From Tetradesmus obliquus (Eukaryota > Chlorophyta > Chlorophyceae > Sphaeropleales > Scenedesmaceae), in assembly GCA_030272155.1 (NCBI GenBank), contig CP126206.1, positions 1,922,001 to 1,986,000 on the forward strand: a stretch of DNA of 64,000 nucleotides, in the 5' to 3' direction. Shown here piece after piece: positions 41,533 through 53,654 of the stretch. The notes under the pieces were generated by a model. That model saw only the letters and a program-made list of their open reading frames with translations. It did not search any database and was not told the DNA's origin. The position numbers and the translations under genes were made by a program. How positions within the stretch are numbered: position 1 is the stretch's first letter; each line of letters opens with the position of its first letter.

Positions 41533-43184
41533 AGGTGGCTTTTCCAGACCCTGCTGTCTGTCTAACAACGCAGCCGGCCTGCCAGCAGGTGCTGCGCCTG
41601 ACCATCGGGCAGCTGCTGCAGGACATGTACTCCCACATGCAGGCAGCAGCAGCAGCAGCAGCAGGTCCTGCGGCAGGCGGTGTGAAAGATGACACCAGAA
41701 AGCATATTGTGAATGCTGGCTCTGCAGCACTGCAGGCCGCACATGCGTGGCGGCGGCAGCAGCAGCAGCAGCAGCAGTTGAAGGGTAACAGCAACAAGCT
41801 GCAGCACAAGCGGCTGCGCTTGACTCCTACAAGCAGCAGCAGCGGCCACTGGCGGTGGCAGTGGCGGCGGCAGCAGCAGCAGCAGGAGCCGGCAGGTTCT
41901 CGACAAACCGCACCGCGTGTGGTGCTTTACAGTGCACATGACATCACCCTCATGCCACTACTGGCTGCCCTGGGCCAGCAGCAGCGTCACTGGTAAATCT
42001 ATGCAGCCGTAACTTGCACAAGCCTTTCCTGTTGCCAGAACGCAGATCTCAAGACTGTTAGCATGTGTTCTGTGGATGTTATGGCGCTTGACGTGAACTT
42101 GCTGCCCTGAACCAGCAGCAGCGGCACTGGTGAGCTGGCTTGTGCGTGCAGCACAACGGCAGATGGCAGCAGCAACACAGATTTGTATGTTGCCTGTCGA
42201 GACGTGGATGCAGCTGTTGCTATCACAAACATGTTCAGCTGCGTCCTGGTGTATTACATATTTATTACATATGAACTGCCTGCCTGCAGCTTATGGTCAC
42301 CGCAGCCTGGATGTATGTGTTACGATGATGACGTCATCATCATCATGTTACCATTTAAGCCATAGCAACGTTATGTCGGGTTGCACTGTTTGCTAAAGCT
42401 TGCTGTCAATGCTGCCGCAGGCCCAACTTCACCAGCAGCCTTGCAGTTGAGCTGCGATATCAGAGTATGGTTACACTTATCTAAGCTAATCATAATAACA
42501 CCACATATGTTTTCAACGCTGTTGTAGGCCTATCTTCACCAGCGGCCTTGCGCATGAGCTGCAGTTTCAGAGTCTGGTTACACATATCTAAACATATCTA
42601 AACATAATAACACCACATATGCTTTCAATGCTGCCGCAGGCCCAACTTCACCAGCATCCTTGCCTTTGAGCTGTGGCGCCAAGGCAGCAGCCACTACCTG
42701 CCTTTCAACATCACAACATTGCCTGGGTGTTGAATGCTGTCGCAGGCTTGACTTCACCAGCACCCTGACTTTACCAGCAGCCGCACATTGGAGCTGCAAT
42801 TTCAGAGTTTAATCACCATCATTTCAACAGCATAACATATGCCTTGGTTGTTTGCAATGCTGCCACAGGCCTACCTTCACCAGCAGCCTTGCATTTGAGC
42901 TGTGGCGCCACGGCAGGAGCCACTATGTGCGGGTGCTGCATGATTGGCAGCCGCTGCCGCTGCTGCTGCCGCTGCAGCGGAAGCACAGTGCTCCAGATGC
43001 TGGTGGGCGGCACTCTGGCAACAGCAGCAGCAACGGCAGCAGCAGCAGCAGCAGGCAGTGGGTGCTGCTGGAGGAGTTCAGGGAGGCTGTGGTTGATGTG
43101 TATGGCATTGGCAGCAGATCACATGACGAGGCGTGCCAGGTGGCAGCAGCAGCAGCAGCAGCAGGGGTAGCATTCTGGTTGTGA
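38626..43184 (+). CDS. Secreted histidine acid phosphatase
   Basis: Five exons: 38626-38802, 39218-39764, 40265-40458, 41535-41992 and 42869-43184, in phase, giving 563 residues. The N terminus is a signal peptide with core LFCLLLLILAAVGSS. The catalytic RHGARTP is at 63-69, the start of exon 2. Further family marks are GMLTNNGYNMALQLGRRLRERY, TTASQRTVLTLQGVLSGLYP and the proton-donor motif SAHDITL (HD at 441-442), then WPTFTSSLAFELW. The branch-2 histidine phosphatase order resembles ACP6-like phosphatases, which hydrolyse phosphomonoesters outside the cytosol; the substrate is not evident. Gln/Ala/Ser runs (about 330-430) precede HD, unlike typical family members. Every intron except the first has several copies of its flanking exons. 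The chosen exons alone keep all frames. It is divergent from the DUF2177 gene. Confidence 0.88.
39034..39105 (+). repeat. Internal copy of acid phosphatase exon 2
   Basis: ACTGCAGCACTGCCCACC and CATCTCACTCTGTGACGCAG, GGCGGGCCCCAAG repeat exon-2 positions 39281-39349. It lies upstream of exon 2 in intron 1, just before the CTG tract at 39146-39190. Confidence 0.8.
39146..39190 (+). repeat. CTG microsatellite before exon 2 of the acid phosphatase
   Basis: About 15 CTG units on the sense strand, 27 bases upstream of the acceptor at 39217. Confidence 0.92.
39978..41393 (+). repeat. Acceptor-side and donor-side copies of acid phosphatase exon 3
   Basis: Two 5' copies (39978-40015 and 40146-40190), each after a CCTGCAG acceptor and beginning TGTCCCGTGACCCTCAGC, precede the real exon at 40265. 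Four 3' copies follow it (about 40575-40678, 40806-40933, 41046-41163 and 41269-41393), from GCTGCGGGACACACTGGCC to CTCAAGGTTGAGGT, most with usable GT donors. Spacing is about 115-240 bp. Confidence 0.9.
41482..41534 (+). repeat. CTG tract forming the 3' splice site of acid phosphatase exon 4
   Basis: About 17 CTG units run without a break into the acceptor CTGCAG at 41529-41534. The repeat itself supplies the pyrimidine-containing tract. Confidence 0.92.
42420..42810 (+). repeat. Four acceptor-side copies of acid phosphatase exon 5
   Basis: Copies start at about 42420, 42529, 42640 and 42746 with GCCCAACTTCACCAGCA or close variants, each after a GCAG or GTAG. The real exon starts at 42869. 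The spacing is about 110 bp, with the ACACATATG-type intron filler duplicated as well. Confidence 0.9.
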
Positions 43185-43253
43185 GACCTCGACGGAGGTA
43201 CATGTGCTTTTACATGAACTCGTCACTGCATTACAGCACACCTTTTTTATATA

Positions 43254-43445
43254 TACCAGGGGGGGCGGAATCCTACTGGCTCGCTACCACAGCACAATTG
43301 GGCAAGCCCAATTGTCGGGAGCGGGAGGCAGTGCCTCACCAGCAGAACACGTCACAACACCCTATACAGGAGGTGCCCAGCGCCCGGACCAAAAAAATAA
43401 GCGGGGGAGTTGAACCCCCACACCCCCTTGATGTGCTACAGCTCA
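43254..43445 (-). mobile_element. Dispersed SINE-like repeat, copy 2
   Basis: The second copy of the repeat at 35995-36210, with the same order of blocks and the same B-box-like GGTTCAACTCC on the minus strand. It starts about 70 bp after the acid phosphatase stop, so it may lie in its 3' UTR. The left end is T-rich (TTTTTTATATATACCAGG), that is, an A-rich tail on the minus strand. Confidence 0.5.
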
Positions 43446-44504
43446 ATTGCATGCTGCACACACCCGACCAACACTCAGTGCCAGCCGCACACCTGTTTGT
43501 GTTGGAAAGCCTGGTTGGGCCAACACGACAGGGTGTCCGGGGTTTCAATGAGTGTTTTGCTGCTGTTGACAGCGAGACTGCATTCAGCTTGTGGGCGGGC
43601 GAGCAAACTGATCGGCAAAGGTACAGCAATATATTGTGCTGTGGGTAAACCGTTTACTGGGTGACGCGTGTGTCCAATGCTGGCCAACTGCCGATCTTGC
43701 CAGTCTAGTACGCAAGCAACCGTCTGTAATCAGTTACAATCGTTGACCAAGTTGGTCGGACACAATAATCAGCAGACAGCGCCGCTAGACTGCTGAAATG
43801 CACCCAAAAGCGATCTTCATCAACAAGGATACATACACGATGCTGCATTGCACACCTGAGATAAACTTCCAAACCCCAATCAGCAGTGACAGATATCAGT
43901 GGGCGCCTCAAGCTTAACAGAAGAGACAGGAGAAGCTGGAAGCAAGAACATCAGCAGCCCATGTGGCGCCACCAACGCGACAAGCTCATCCTCCTGCAAT
44001 CTTTAGCCCCCAGCAGACACATCAGCAGCCCTGGGCCATGGCAGCAGCCCTGTACCATATGCGTCCATTGCGACCCAAAAAGCGAGCCTCAAGAAAACAC
44101 CGAATGCCACATGTGCTGATCATACACACATCAGGGCACGCAAAGCTGCTGCTGCACTGCAGCATGGTGGCACTATGGCACCAGCACTGTGCCATATGCA
44201 TTCATTGCGACCCAACAAGGGAGCTTCGAGAGAGCACTGAATCTGCAAATCCCCGAAACGCCCCAAACCCCGCAACCATGAGCACAGGACCGCTGAGGTG
44301 TACGGCCCAGCAAGAGACACCCCGAAACCCCTTTGTTTATCTTCGCATGACACAAAACTCAGCTGGTGCAGCATGAAGCTCTCGGCCCATCGAGAATCAG
44401 CCGCACACCCCGCGAGTCAGTGAGCACAGAGATACATAGATACACACAAGCTGCCATGACAGAACCCCATAGATGCCACCTATGGGTAACCCAAGTTGCA
44501 GTGG

Positions 44505-44612
44505 CGCCATCCCCATAGATGAATCCAAGCTGCCGTGACGCAACCCCATAGATAAACCCAAGCTGCCGTGACGCAACCCCATAGATGAATCCAAGCTGCC
44601 GTGACGCAACCC
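44505..44612 (-). repeat. ~35-bp tandem repeat
   Basis: Three to four units of CCCATAGATGAATCCAAGCT then GCCGTGACGCAAC. In one minus frame they give VASRQLGFIYG three times, but nothing else supports coding. Confidence 0.85.
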
Positions 44613-45129
44613 CCTGGTGATGACAGACACTGCCATTATGCGGTGGGGCCATGCGATGCTGCAAACACGCCACCGCAGCAAGCTCAAACGCATTATACAA
44701 ATTGCTCCAAGCTGCCGTCACACCACGCCGACTGACACAGACACTGCCATCGTGTGACATCGTGTAGCCATGTGATGCTGCAACCTGCCACAGCAAGGAC
44801 AGCAGCAAGCTCAAGCCCAAACCCAAGCTCCTTTTCCATACGTGCAAAGGAACAACCCATACGCAAGCGCAGGAATTTTGAAATGCGGCCACGACACAAC
44901 CCGGCGTGCATTTCAGTCTCGGCGGCACAGCGCGCCAAGCGCAATGCACACTCAAGCCGGCATCCAAAAGGTAGCTGCATGCGTTGTGTGTTGTCACGTA
45001 ACAACTGGACAACAACCCAAGTCGGCATGCAAAAGGCAGCTGCATACGTCGTGTGTTGTCACGTAACAACAGGATGACATACCTATATGCCACATATCCT
45101 ACGCAAAGCTGGCAGCTAGAGCAGCACAC

Positions 45130-45902
45130 GGCTCTGAGGGGCGTGCTGGGTGCTCCAGAGGCGGCCAGCAAAGGAAAGTTCGCACTGGGAAGTTTGTGCT
45201 GTGTGACACTTCACACCGTGAACAGCGCACAGCCCCACCTGACGGCTGCAGATGTTCACTGCAGGAAGGGCTGCACGTAAACGCATATCCAGCATGCCAA
45301 AACTCCAGACCCACAGTGCATTGAACATGATCAAAACGAGACTAGGAAAGCACCCTTCCTCTTTTCCTTCTCCTTCAAAAGCTGCAGCAAAAGCCTGCAG
45401 ATTTCCAAGCCCAGAAAATGCATCAGCTGATCGATCATCCAGTGAATTGCTCACGCACGCAGCTTGCGGGCAAGGCGACCCAAAAGTCAAATGCCATGAC
45501 ACAGACACACACATACACACACAGCTAGCAAGGCAGACATAAGGCAGGCTGCTTGCTTGCAGCAAACGCAGACGTACCTGCTTCACCACTTCAGTCATGC
45601 CTCACGCTTCGACACAGCAGCAACAGCGCTGCCATCTCTCCGCCCCCTCCATCTCCAACCCCAAAAGCTTCAAACCCCATTAGCATCAGAGCAGGCAGAC
45701 AAGCCAAAGCAACACCTGCACCTCTCCTAATGATCAGCTAGCAGCAGCAGCAGCAGCCCCTGCTGCTATTCTGTTGAAATGCACCAACTGCCTGCCCAGT
45801 CACTCCCTCTTCACATGCAAACACGCCTGGAGCTCCAGAGGCGGCCAGCAAAGGAAGTTCGCACTGGGAAGTATCTGCTGATGTGAAGTTCACACCGTGA
45901 AC
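45130..45902 (-). repeat. Duplicated ~70-bp block
   Basis: GCTCCAGAGGCGGCCAGCAA, AGTTCGCACTGGGAAGT and TTCACACCGTGAACAGC occur in the same order at about 45150-45223 and 45832-45902. On the minus strand both read AVHGV .. TSQCEL. They look like the exon copies seen elsewhere, but I cannot find an intact parent exon. Confidence 0.65.
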
Positions 45903-46015
45903 AGCAGTAACGCCCTCCTCACATGCAAGCATGCAGCACACGCATGGCAAGTGTTAGAACACCCTAGTGCACCCCTCCACAAGCCGCTGAGCTGTTTCAA
46001 CAAGCAACGTGTAGC

Positions 46016-46100
46016 AAAGAGCCACAAGCTGTAGCAAAGAGCCACAAGCTGTAGCAAAGAGCCACAAGCTGTAGCAAAGAGCCACAAGCTGAGCTGTTTC
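46016..46100. repeat. 20-bp tandem repeat
   Basis: Four near-perfect units of AAGAGCCACAAGCTGTAGCA, followed by related CCACAAGCTG pieces to about 46135. Confidence 0.9.
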
Positions 46101-48249
46101 CACAAGCTGCTGAGCTGTGTCCACAAGCTGCAGCAAAGAGGCAAACACCCGCCTGCTTTGCAGTACAGCTGCATGCTCAGCCCAGCAGTGAGGCTCTAAG
46201 ACCTCAATCCCAAACAGTCTGCCAGTGTGTTTTCAGCAGCACGCTTTTGGCACAAGCACAAATGCACACAGCGTCAGACACAGGCCATGCTTTCAACAGC
46301 ACAGCAGTAGCAGTATGCACATGTATTCAGGGTTGCACACTCAGATATGCACGGGGACAGAGTGTGAGCTGCCACCGCTCACACATACACACAAACACAA
46401 AAGGAGGCATGACATCATCTCATAGATAGCGGCAGACGCGAACTGGCAGGCAGGGAAGCTATGCAGATGAGCAAGCGTAGCAGCAGAACAGCTGCGTTGA
46501 AGCGCCGGTAGCGTGATAGTGAGTGTGGCTGCATGAATATGATAGCAGAACATACAAGCTCTGCGGCGATGTGAAAGGGTGGATCTGTGCATACTGCGCT
46601 AGAGAATCAGCAGCACTAGCAGGCTAGGATCGGCCTGCAAAGGAAGCTGGCGCACACGCATGCGGTGTGTGAGGTGACACAGTGCTGAACCCCACACACA
46701 CCCCTACCAAAACCCCACACACACCCCTCCCCCCCCCCCTCCCCGCACACACCCTAAGCCAAAACCCCAAAACATGTCTGCATTCGATGCACAATCTCGT
46801 CTCGCCTCTAAAGGGGGATGACGCATGGAAAGAAGCGAGCACAAAGGAAGCGTGCAAAGGACGATGCAAGACAGCAGTACCTGGCGGCCACACCCCAAGT
46901 CTCGTGTGTCTTCTAGTGAAAAGGAGGATGCAACGGTGGCAAAACAACCATAACATGACAAGGGGAGTGATGAATGTTATAACACGAGAGCTTGTGAGGC
47001 CTAGCGGCAGTCAGCTGCTGCTGTCTCTGCATGAAGCGCTGTGACAATGTGGGATGTGATGCAGACGCACAGAAAGGGGAAGGGTGCACGCGGATCTACC
47101 AGAATAACCAGAATAACCGGAAACGGCAGTAGGAGCCAAAGTGCCAGCTACGCACATGGCTAACCTGCTGTGCACACTTGCATCCAACTCCCACACTGTG
47201 TGCGACACGCCGATGCATGCATCATACGCCCACGGCGTGTTACAACACGTGTTATAACACGTGCATAAAACTCAGCAGCGCTCGCCACCACGCGCCCAAG
47301 CCACCACGCGCCCAAAACAGCAGCAGCAGGATCCTTTGGTCAAAGCCTGGTCAAAGCCTGGTCAAACCTTGTCAGAATCAAAGCTACCGGCTCAGCCCGC
47401 GGCACACTTTATGGGCCGGCAAGCGCAGCAGCTTTTCAGACATCAAAGTTTGCCAGCATACTGCTTAGCAGAAGCTTTGCTTTGTAATGTCATCTGACCG
47501 ATACGACCCTGCTGCGCAACATGCCGCTGACTCACGCGAATCAAACAACACAGACACCACACCGCGTGCAATCGTGCCAATGGCAAGAAGGCCCCTCCAA
47601 ACACCAGCACACAACATACGCGCAAAACAAACAGCAGTCCTTTTCTGACAGCAGCTGTTATCAGCTACCCGTAAACATGCCTCATCCTAGGCGCATGACG
47701 CAGCACGTACGGTGTAACGTGTGGTACGCAGCAATCAATGCACACAGACCGCTGACCACTAAGCATGCCGTTTTCGCGGCATGTGTTGGTCCATATTCTA
47801 GCCAGTGATGTAGCCTGGATGGTAACCCCTGAAACACAAAAAGCGCACAGCAGGAAACACCTGATCAAGGCTGCCCTGCTGCCGCGGCTGCTTGCTAAAC
47901 CCCTGCCGCCTCAAAACCACTAAACCGCGACGCGACCCTCCAAAACCGCGACAAGCAGCAACACCACCCCACAGCGGTTTCAAAACCGTGCTGCGCTGGG
48001 CTCGCCCTCAAGTTGCTGCCGCTCTGCAGCCGCTGTCTTCATACAAGCTCAACTGTCAAGCTCGGGCCATTAGCAGTGCGGAAATGCGTTATAACCTGGC
48101 AGCAGTAAACCCCAGCTGGCTGCACTAAACCTCCGCAGTAAGGCCCAGTAAAAGTCACACTAGTAAGCTAGTCCAGTTGGGCGAATGTACCAAACGACTG
48201 CTGGAAACAAGCTAAACACAAAAGCCTAGAGAAGCAAAAATGCTGGGTG

Positions 48250-49803
48250 CTACTGCTGCTGGCCAAACTCTGCCTGCATCTGCAGCTGCAGATGCATTGC
48301 AGCCAACTGCTGCTGCTCGTGCTGCAGCTGCTGCTGCTGCATGTATTCAAACATTTCAGCGTCAGCAGGCGGCTGACTGCATACAGCAGTGCTGCAAGCA
48401 ACTGCTGCTGCCGCAGCAGCAGCAGCGGCAGCAGGGTCAACAAATGCACCACATGTCGCAGGGTGTAGCAGGGTAGGGTTTGTGAGGCCACCAAAGCCAG
48501 CGTAACCCTGCTGCTGCTGCTGCATTGCCGGGAGGCCTTGCAGGGCATGTGGCAGCACCTGCTGCTGCTGCTGCTGGTGGTTAGGCAGTGCTGGCCACCC
48601 GGCAGAAACAGCCCCCTGCACACCAGCTGCTGCTGCTGCTGCTTGATGCAGCATCATGGCGTGCTGCTGCTGCTGCATTGCGTGCAACCGCCACAGCTGC
48701 TGCTGCTGGGTCAAGGCATCAAACTGCCCAGCCGCCGGCAGCTGCAGCTGCTGCTGCTGCTGCTGCTGCTGCTGTGTAAGAGCAGCACAGCTGGCTGGTG
48801 GTGTGCTGAAGCTACCTGAGCCTTGCAGAGCAGCAGATGAGGGGACACTGCCTGCATGCAATAGCAACAGAGCCAGGCAGCAAGGTTGGCAGACAGCACA
48901 CAGCACAGCAAGCACACAGTCAATGGCGAACGTTTGCAGGGAGTGAGGCTGTGTGAGGCCAGCTGCCATGCATGTCGCAGCAGTACCAGCTACACTACAT
49001 GTTTTGTGCTCACAAATACATCGGCAAAAGGACCATGACTGTCCCACACAAGATCATGACGGTGCCCCTGCCCTGGTGCGTTGATCATAACCAGCAGCTA
49101 AAGCAAACAGCACACAGCTGCGATGTGACCTGAAGAGCGAGTTGAGCAACACACACATTCCAAGCCCTCCTCACCAGAAGTGCCCGCACATAAGCTACTG
49201 CGTGACTGCTGCTGCTGCTGCTGCTGTGCCTGCTGCTGCTGCTGCTGCTGTGCCTGCTGCTCCATTGATGCTAGCAGCTCCTCCAGCTGCGGTGGCGAGT
49301 CAGGGATGTTATAACAGTTATAATCATCCACGGGATCACCAAACCCTAAACCGCCGGCACGAGGCGAAACAAAACCCTGGTCTGCATCAGCACCAAGGTG
49401 CCAGGTCTCGTGCTGCTGCTGCTGCTGCTGCTGCTGCTGCAGATGGTGGTCCATAAGATCTGGCACAGCATAATCATCCTCTGTGGCAGCAGGCTGCTGC
49501 TGCTGCTGCTGTCCACTGCTCAGCCTGTCAAATGCAGCTTGTGCATTGGCAGCAGCTGGCGAAGTCGCCTCAGCAGCAGCAGCACTACTGCTGCCACGGC
49601 CAGCTGTGTCAGCTACTGCTGCTGCTGCTGGTGCATCAGCAGAGCACAGCAGATTGGGGTGTGGTGCACTCACAGCCTGATGCTGCTGCTGCTGCTGCTC
49701 TTTGTTGCGCTCGATCTGCATCTGCAACTGCTGCTGCAGCTGCTGTAGCTGCGGAGACACCATCAGCTGTCCAGGCTGAATAGCTGTACCTGCCTCTACC
49801 CCC

Positions 49804-49840
<37 letters not shown>

Positions 49841-51540
49841 CTTCAACAGCAAGCATCCCTTGAACACCACCACCCTTGTTTGCACCTTCCTTTGCACTCA
49901 CTGCTGCTGTGTCACAGGGGCTAGGTAAGCCTGCTGCTGCAGCCCACTTGGCGGCAGCAGCAGCAGCAGCATCGAAGGGACCTGGCTCGGAAGCAAAGCT
50001 CCTGCAGCCATCTGCAGCACATGACAGCACAGCAGATGCACGCTGAAGCACCGGCGCTGAAAGCGCCGCACGCTGCTGCTGCTGCTGCTGTCCGAAGCCG
50101 CCTGAGCAGCCGTCATCCTCTGCTGCTGCTGCAGAACGTCCCTTTGCTGCTGCTGCTGCTGCTGCAGCAGCCTCTGCGAAAGCAGCATCCACAGCAGCCG
50201 CAGCAGCAGCATCGCCCCAGGGGCCGCCAGTAGCACTCAAGCAGCTGATCGGCTGCAGCAAGCTATCCTCCAACGCACTGTGCTGCTGCTGCTGCCGGCG
50301 CCGCCGCTGCTGCTGCTGCCGCTGGCGGCTGGCAGGGCTGCTGCTGCCGCCCTGCAGCAGCAGCGGATGGCCGGAAGATCCATGACAGGTGGTTGAGATC
50401 GTGTGTAGATCTGTTGTGGGGCTGCCCTTGCCATTTGGAGAGATCCTGCTAGGGACTTTCAGTGGGAAGCGCTTGCTGCGCTGCCGCTGCCGCTGCCGCT
50501 GCTGCTGCTGCTTCAAGCTGTGTGCAGCAAGCGACAAGCTGCTGTGCCTAACACCACCCCCCTGCTGCTGCAGTTTGGACCCCCCGGAGTGGTGCGGCCC
50601 GGCGTGGCCCTGACCATGCTGCTGCTGCTGCTGCCGGCCGCTGCTGCCAGCAGCAGCAGCACCACTGCCAGAGCCAGCACGGGTGGAAGGGCCATACAAG
50701 CCCACAGGGGCCGGGGGCACATCAGCACTTAAAATATTTCCAAGCTGTGCAATTAGCTCCTGGCCTTTGCCATTGCCTTGCACACCGTGCTTGATTGCCC
50801 AGTGATCGAAAGGATCCAAGCTAGGGCCGGATAGAAGAGCAGCAGCAGATGGCGCAGATACCACTGCTGCTGCTGCTGCCGGCTCCCCTGCAGACACTGC
50901 TGCTGCTCCACTGGGAGTACTGGCAGGTGCTGCTGCTGCTGCTGCTAGAGCAGGTGGCTCTGTCTGATCGCCCTCCTGCTGCTGCTGCTGCTGCTGCTGC
51001 TCTGCCTTGATGTTGGCTGGCATTGGCATAGCCTCCACTGCAGTTCCATTCCCAGTAGCATCCCCAGCAGCAGCAGCAGCAGGGCTTGCAGGTGCTGCCT
51101 GTGCAGCACCTGTCGCTGCATCTGCATCGGTACCTGCTGCTGCTGCTGGTACAGCCGCAGGCAGCACACCAGCAGCACCGCTGCCGCTGCCGCTACGGCT
51201 GGCACTTGCTCCTGCTGCTGCTGCTGCTGCTGCCATCTTTTCCTCTGCTGCTGCTAACAGCACTCGAGGGCTATCAGCATTTGGCATCGTCTGTAACAGC
51301 TCCTCCAGCAAATCATCCGTGGACCCTAACCCCATGCCTGCATGCCCTAAACCGCCCAGCTGGCCTAAACCCAGGTTGTTGTGGGAGCCTAAACCCAAGC
51401 CCAGGTGGCCGCTGGACCCTAAACCCAAGCCGAGGCCAAACCCTGCCCTGCTGGGGTATAGCTCAGGTTCTGAGCCAGGCAGCATGCTTGGCAGCAGGCC
51501 AGCAGATGCTGGAAAGGGAGCTGACAGCTCCAGCTGTCCC

Positions 51541-51575
<35 letters not shown>

Positions 51576-52099
51576 ACTGTGTGGCTGCATAAGAGATCCT
51601 GCGAGGACCTGCCTCTGCTGCTGCTGCTGCTGCTGATCTGGGCCGCCGCCGCCAACACCCGGCAGCAGCCACTGCGGCAGCCGCGCTGCTGCTGCTGCTG
51701 CTGCTGCAGAAGCCATCTGGCCATGCTTGGCAAGCCTGTTCAGCGGGTTGTCAGCAACACCCTGCTGCTGCTGCTGCTGCTGCTGCTGTGCTGCTGCTGG
51801 TGGGCTGCTAGTGCGCTGAACCTGACCAGCAGCAGCTGCTGCTGCTGCTGCTGCTGCTGCAAAGTTTGGAGGGCTGCGTGAGGTAGTGCTGCTCTTGCTG
51901 CGCAGGTTTCGCAGGTGCTCCTGAGCCGTGAAGATTGCATTGGACAGCGCATCAACACCTGCACTGGCTGCCGATACCGCAGCCGCCGCTGCTGCTGCTG
52001 GCTCCATGCCCACTGCCTGCTGCTGCTGCAGTGCGGCACCAGCAAACATGCCGCACTGCTGCTGCTGCTGCAGCAGCACTGCCGAGGGGTTGTGCCACT

Positions 52100-52139
<40 letters not shown>

Positions 52140-52829
52140 GTCGAAGACGCCTCCTGGCATTGCACTTGAAAAGCTGCCATGGCGGTGGTACTGCCTGAAG
52201 TGCTCTGCTCCGTGGAAGCTTCCACCGCTGCCGTTGTTGTTGCTGCTGCCATGCCGCTGCGGCTGCTGCTGCTGTAGGGACAGCACAGCAGTGTGGAGCC
52301 CCTCCCTGTCACAGCTTGCGTTACTCGGCAGCCGTTGCGGAGGCGGGTTGTGTGCATGAGGAGTGTCGGGTAAGCCAGCGGCAGCTGTCCCTGCAGATCC
52401 CGGCCTGTGACCTACTGCTGCTGCTGCTGCTTGCTGCTGCTGCAGCTGCCAGCTAGGTGGCACGAGTAAGCTCGGAAGGCCCAGGGCAACACCAGCAGCA
52501 GCAGCTGCAGCAGCGGACTCAAACTGCGCCAGATTGTATGCAGCGGCGTCGCCAATGGCAGCACCTGGCTGCATATCACCTGGCATGCCTGCCAGTAGCT
52601 GCTGCTGCTGCTGCTGCTGCTGCTGGCAGAACTGCACCTTCAGCTCATAAGCATGGGGCGGCGGCAGCGGCAAACCCTGCTGCTGCTGCTGCTGCCGCGC
52701 TGCTGCTGCTGGGTCCAAGGGCATCTGTGGAAACGGAAAAGGCGCCACAGGCCCCGCTGCTGCTGCATATGCAGGCACAGCTGCTGATGCTGCTGCTGCT
52801 GCCAGGCCTGTGATGTCATTCGGCAGCAA

Positions 52830-52863
<34 letters not shown>

Positions 52864-53654
52864 TGTCCTGCCATTGGACCATACCACTGCTGTTGCTGCT
52901 GGTGCAGCTGCTGCCTTGCCGGCAGCTCAAACGCAGCAGGCGCTGCAGCTGCTGCTGCTGCCATGTCGTCGCCGGGCCCGAAAAGCCGCCGGCCGGTCCT
53001 CAGTGCTGCATGCTGGCTGTGTGCCTGAACTGCACTGCCTCCGTAATCTGACACAGCAGCAGCAGCAGCACCGGCAGCAGCAGCAGCAGACGAGGCCTGC
53101 CGCTGCGGCCGCTGCCCACTCGTCAAGGACGGCGACGGCTGCTGCTGCTTCTGAAGGTGCTGGCTGCCGCCGCTGGCTGCTGCAGCAGCAGCGGCAGCAG
53201 CAGCGGCAGCGGCTCCCTGCATCGTCACCTGCTGCTGCAGGGCGCGCATCTCCTGCTGCAGCTGCTGCAGTGTGGCTGCATACTCGGCATTCTGTGCTTT
53301 GAGCGCCTTATTCTTATCTTCTAGGTGCTGTACGCTGACTTCTAGGGTTTGCACAGTCTCGTTGCGCTTGGCGCGCATGCGCCGTGCAGACTCGCGGTTC
53401 GCCACGCGCCGCCTGCGCCTCCGCTCCTCTTCGGTAAACTGACAGCGGCGCTTTCGGGAAGATGTTTGGCTGGTGGTGGTGTGGCTGGGAGCGGGGCCAC
53501 TGGTGTTGGTGCGGCGCTGCTGCTGCTGCTTGCCGCGCTGCTGCACTGAGGTAGCGTGCTGCTGCTGCTGCTCGTCGCCGTCTCCAAAGTCATCTTCGCC
53601 GAAATCATCATCCTCCGAGTCGCTAGTATAATCGTCCTCTCCTGGGTAACTCAT
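48250..53654 (-). CDS. Very large bZIP transcription factor
   Basis: Two minus-strand exons, 53654-49175 and 48851-48250, joined in phase 1, give about 1693 residues. After an acidic N terminus (EDDYTSDSEDDDFGEDDFG) comes a bZIP domain (about 68-140). The basic region is NRESARRMR with invariant N86 and R94, followed by leucine-zipper heptads at L104, L111, L118, Y125, L132 and L139. The rest is almost all poly-Gln, poly-Ala, Ser, Pro and Gly, with islands such as SDYGGSAVQ, a repeated LGLGLGS motif, DDLLEELLQTMP (acidic-hydrophobic, a possible activation segment) and DPFDHWAIKHGVQGNGKGQE. Family role: dimeric DNA binding at ACGT-type sites in the nucleus; the target pathway is unknown. Sense-strand CAG runs dominate the coding exon. 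Its 4.5-kb uninterrupted first exon contrasts with the intron-rich neighbours. Confidence 0.88.

Larger units (their letters stand above)
43446..48249. other. 4.8 kb without a supported gene
   Basis: The plus strand is C/A-rich (minus strand G/T-rich) throughout, the composition of introns and 3' regions transcribed from the minus strand in this window. It may be a long 3' region of the bZIP gene or unannotated minus-strand introns. Long open frames such as minus 44359-45171 are Cys/Leu/Arg-rich and include translated tandem repeats, so I do not call them. Local duplications occur at 45130-45232 and 45832-45902. Confidence 0.5.

Noticed and set aside
44359..45171. 270-codon minus-strand open frame
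   Set aside because: It is Cys/Leu/Arg-rich, crosses a 35-bp tandem repeat that is simply translated, and shows no domain, signal peptide or splice pattern.
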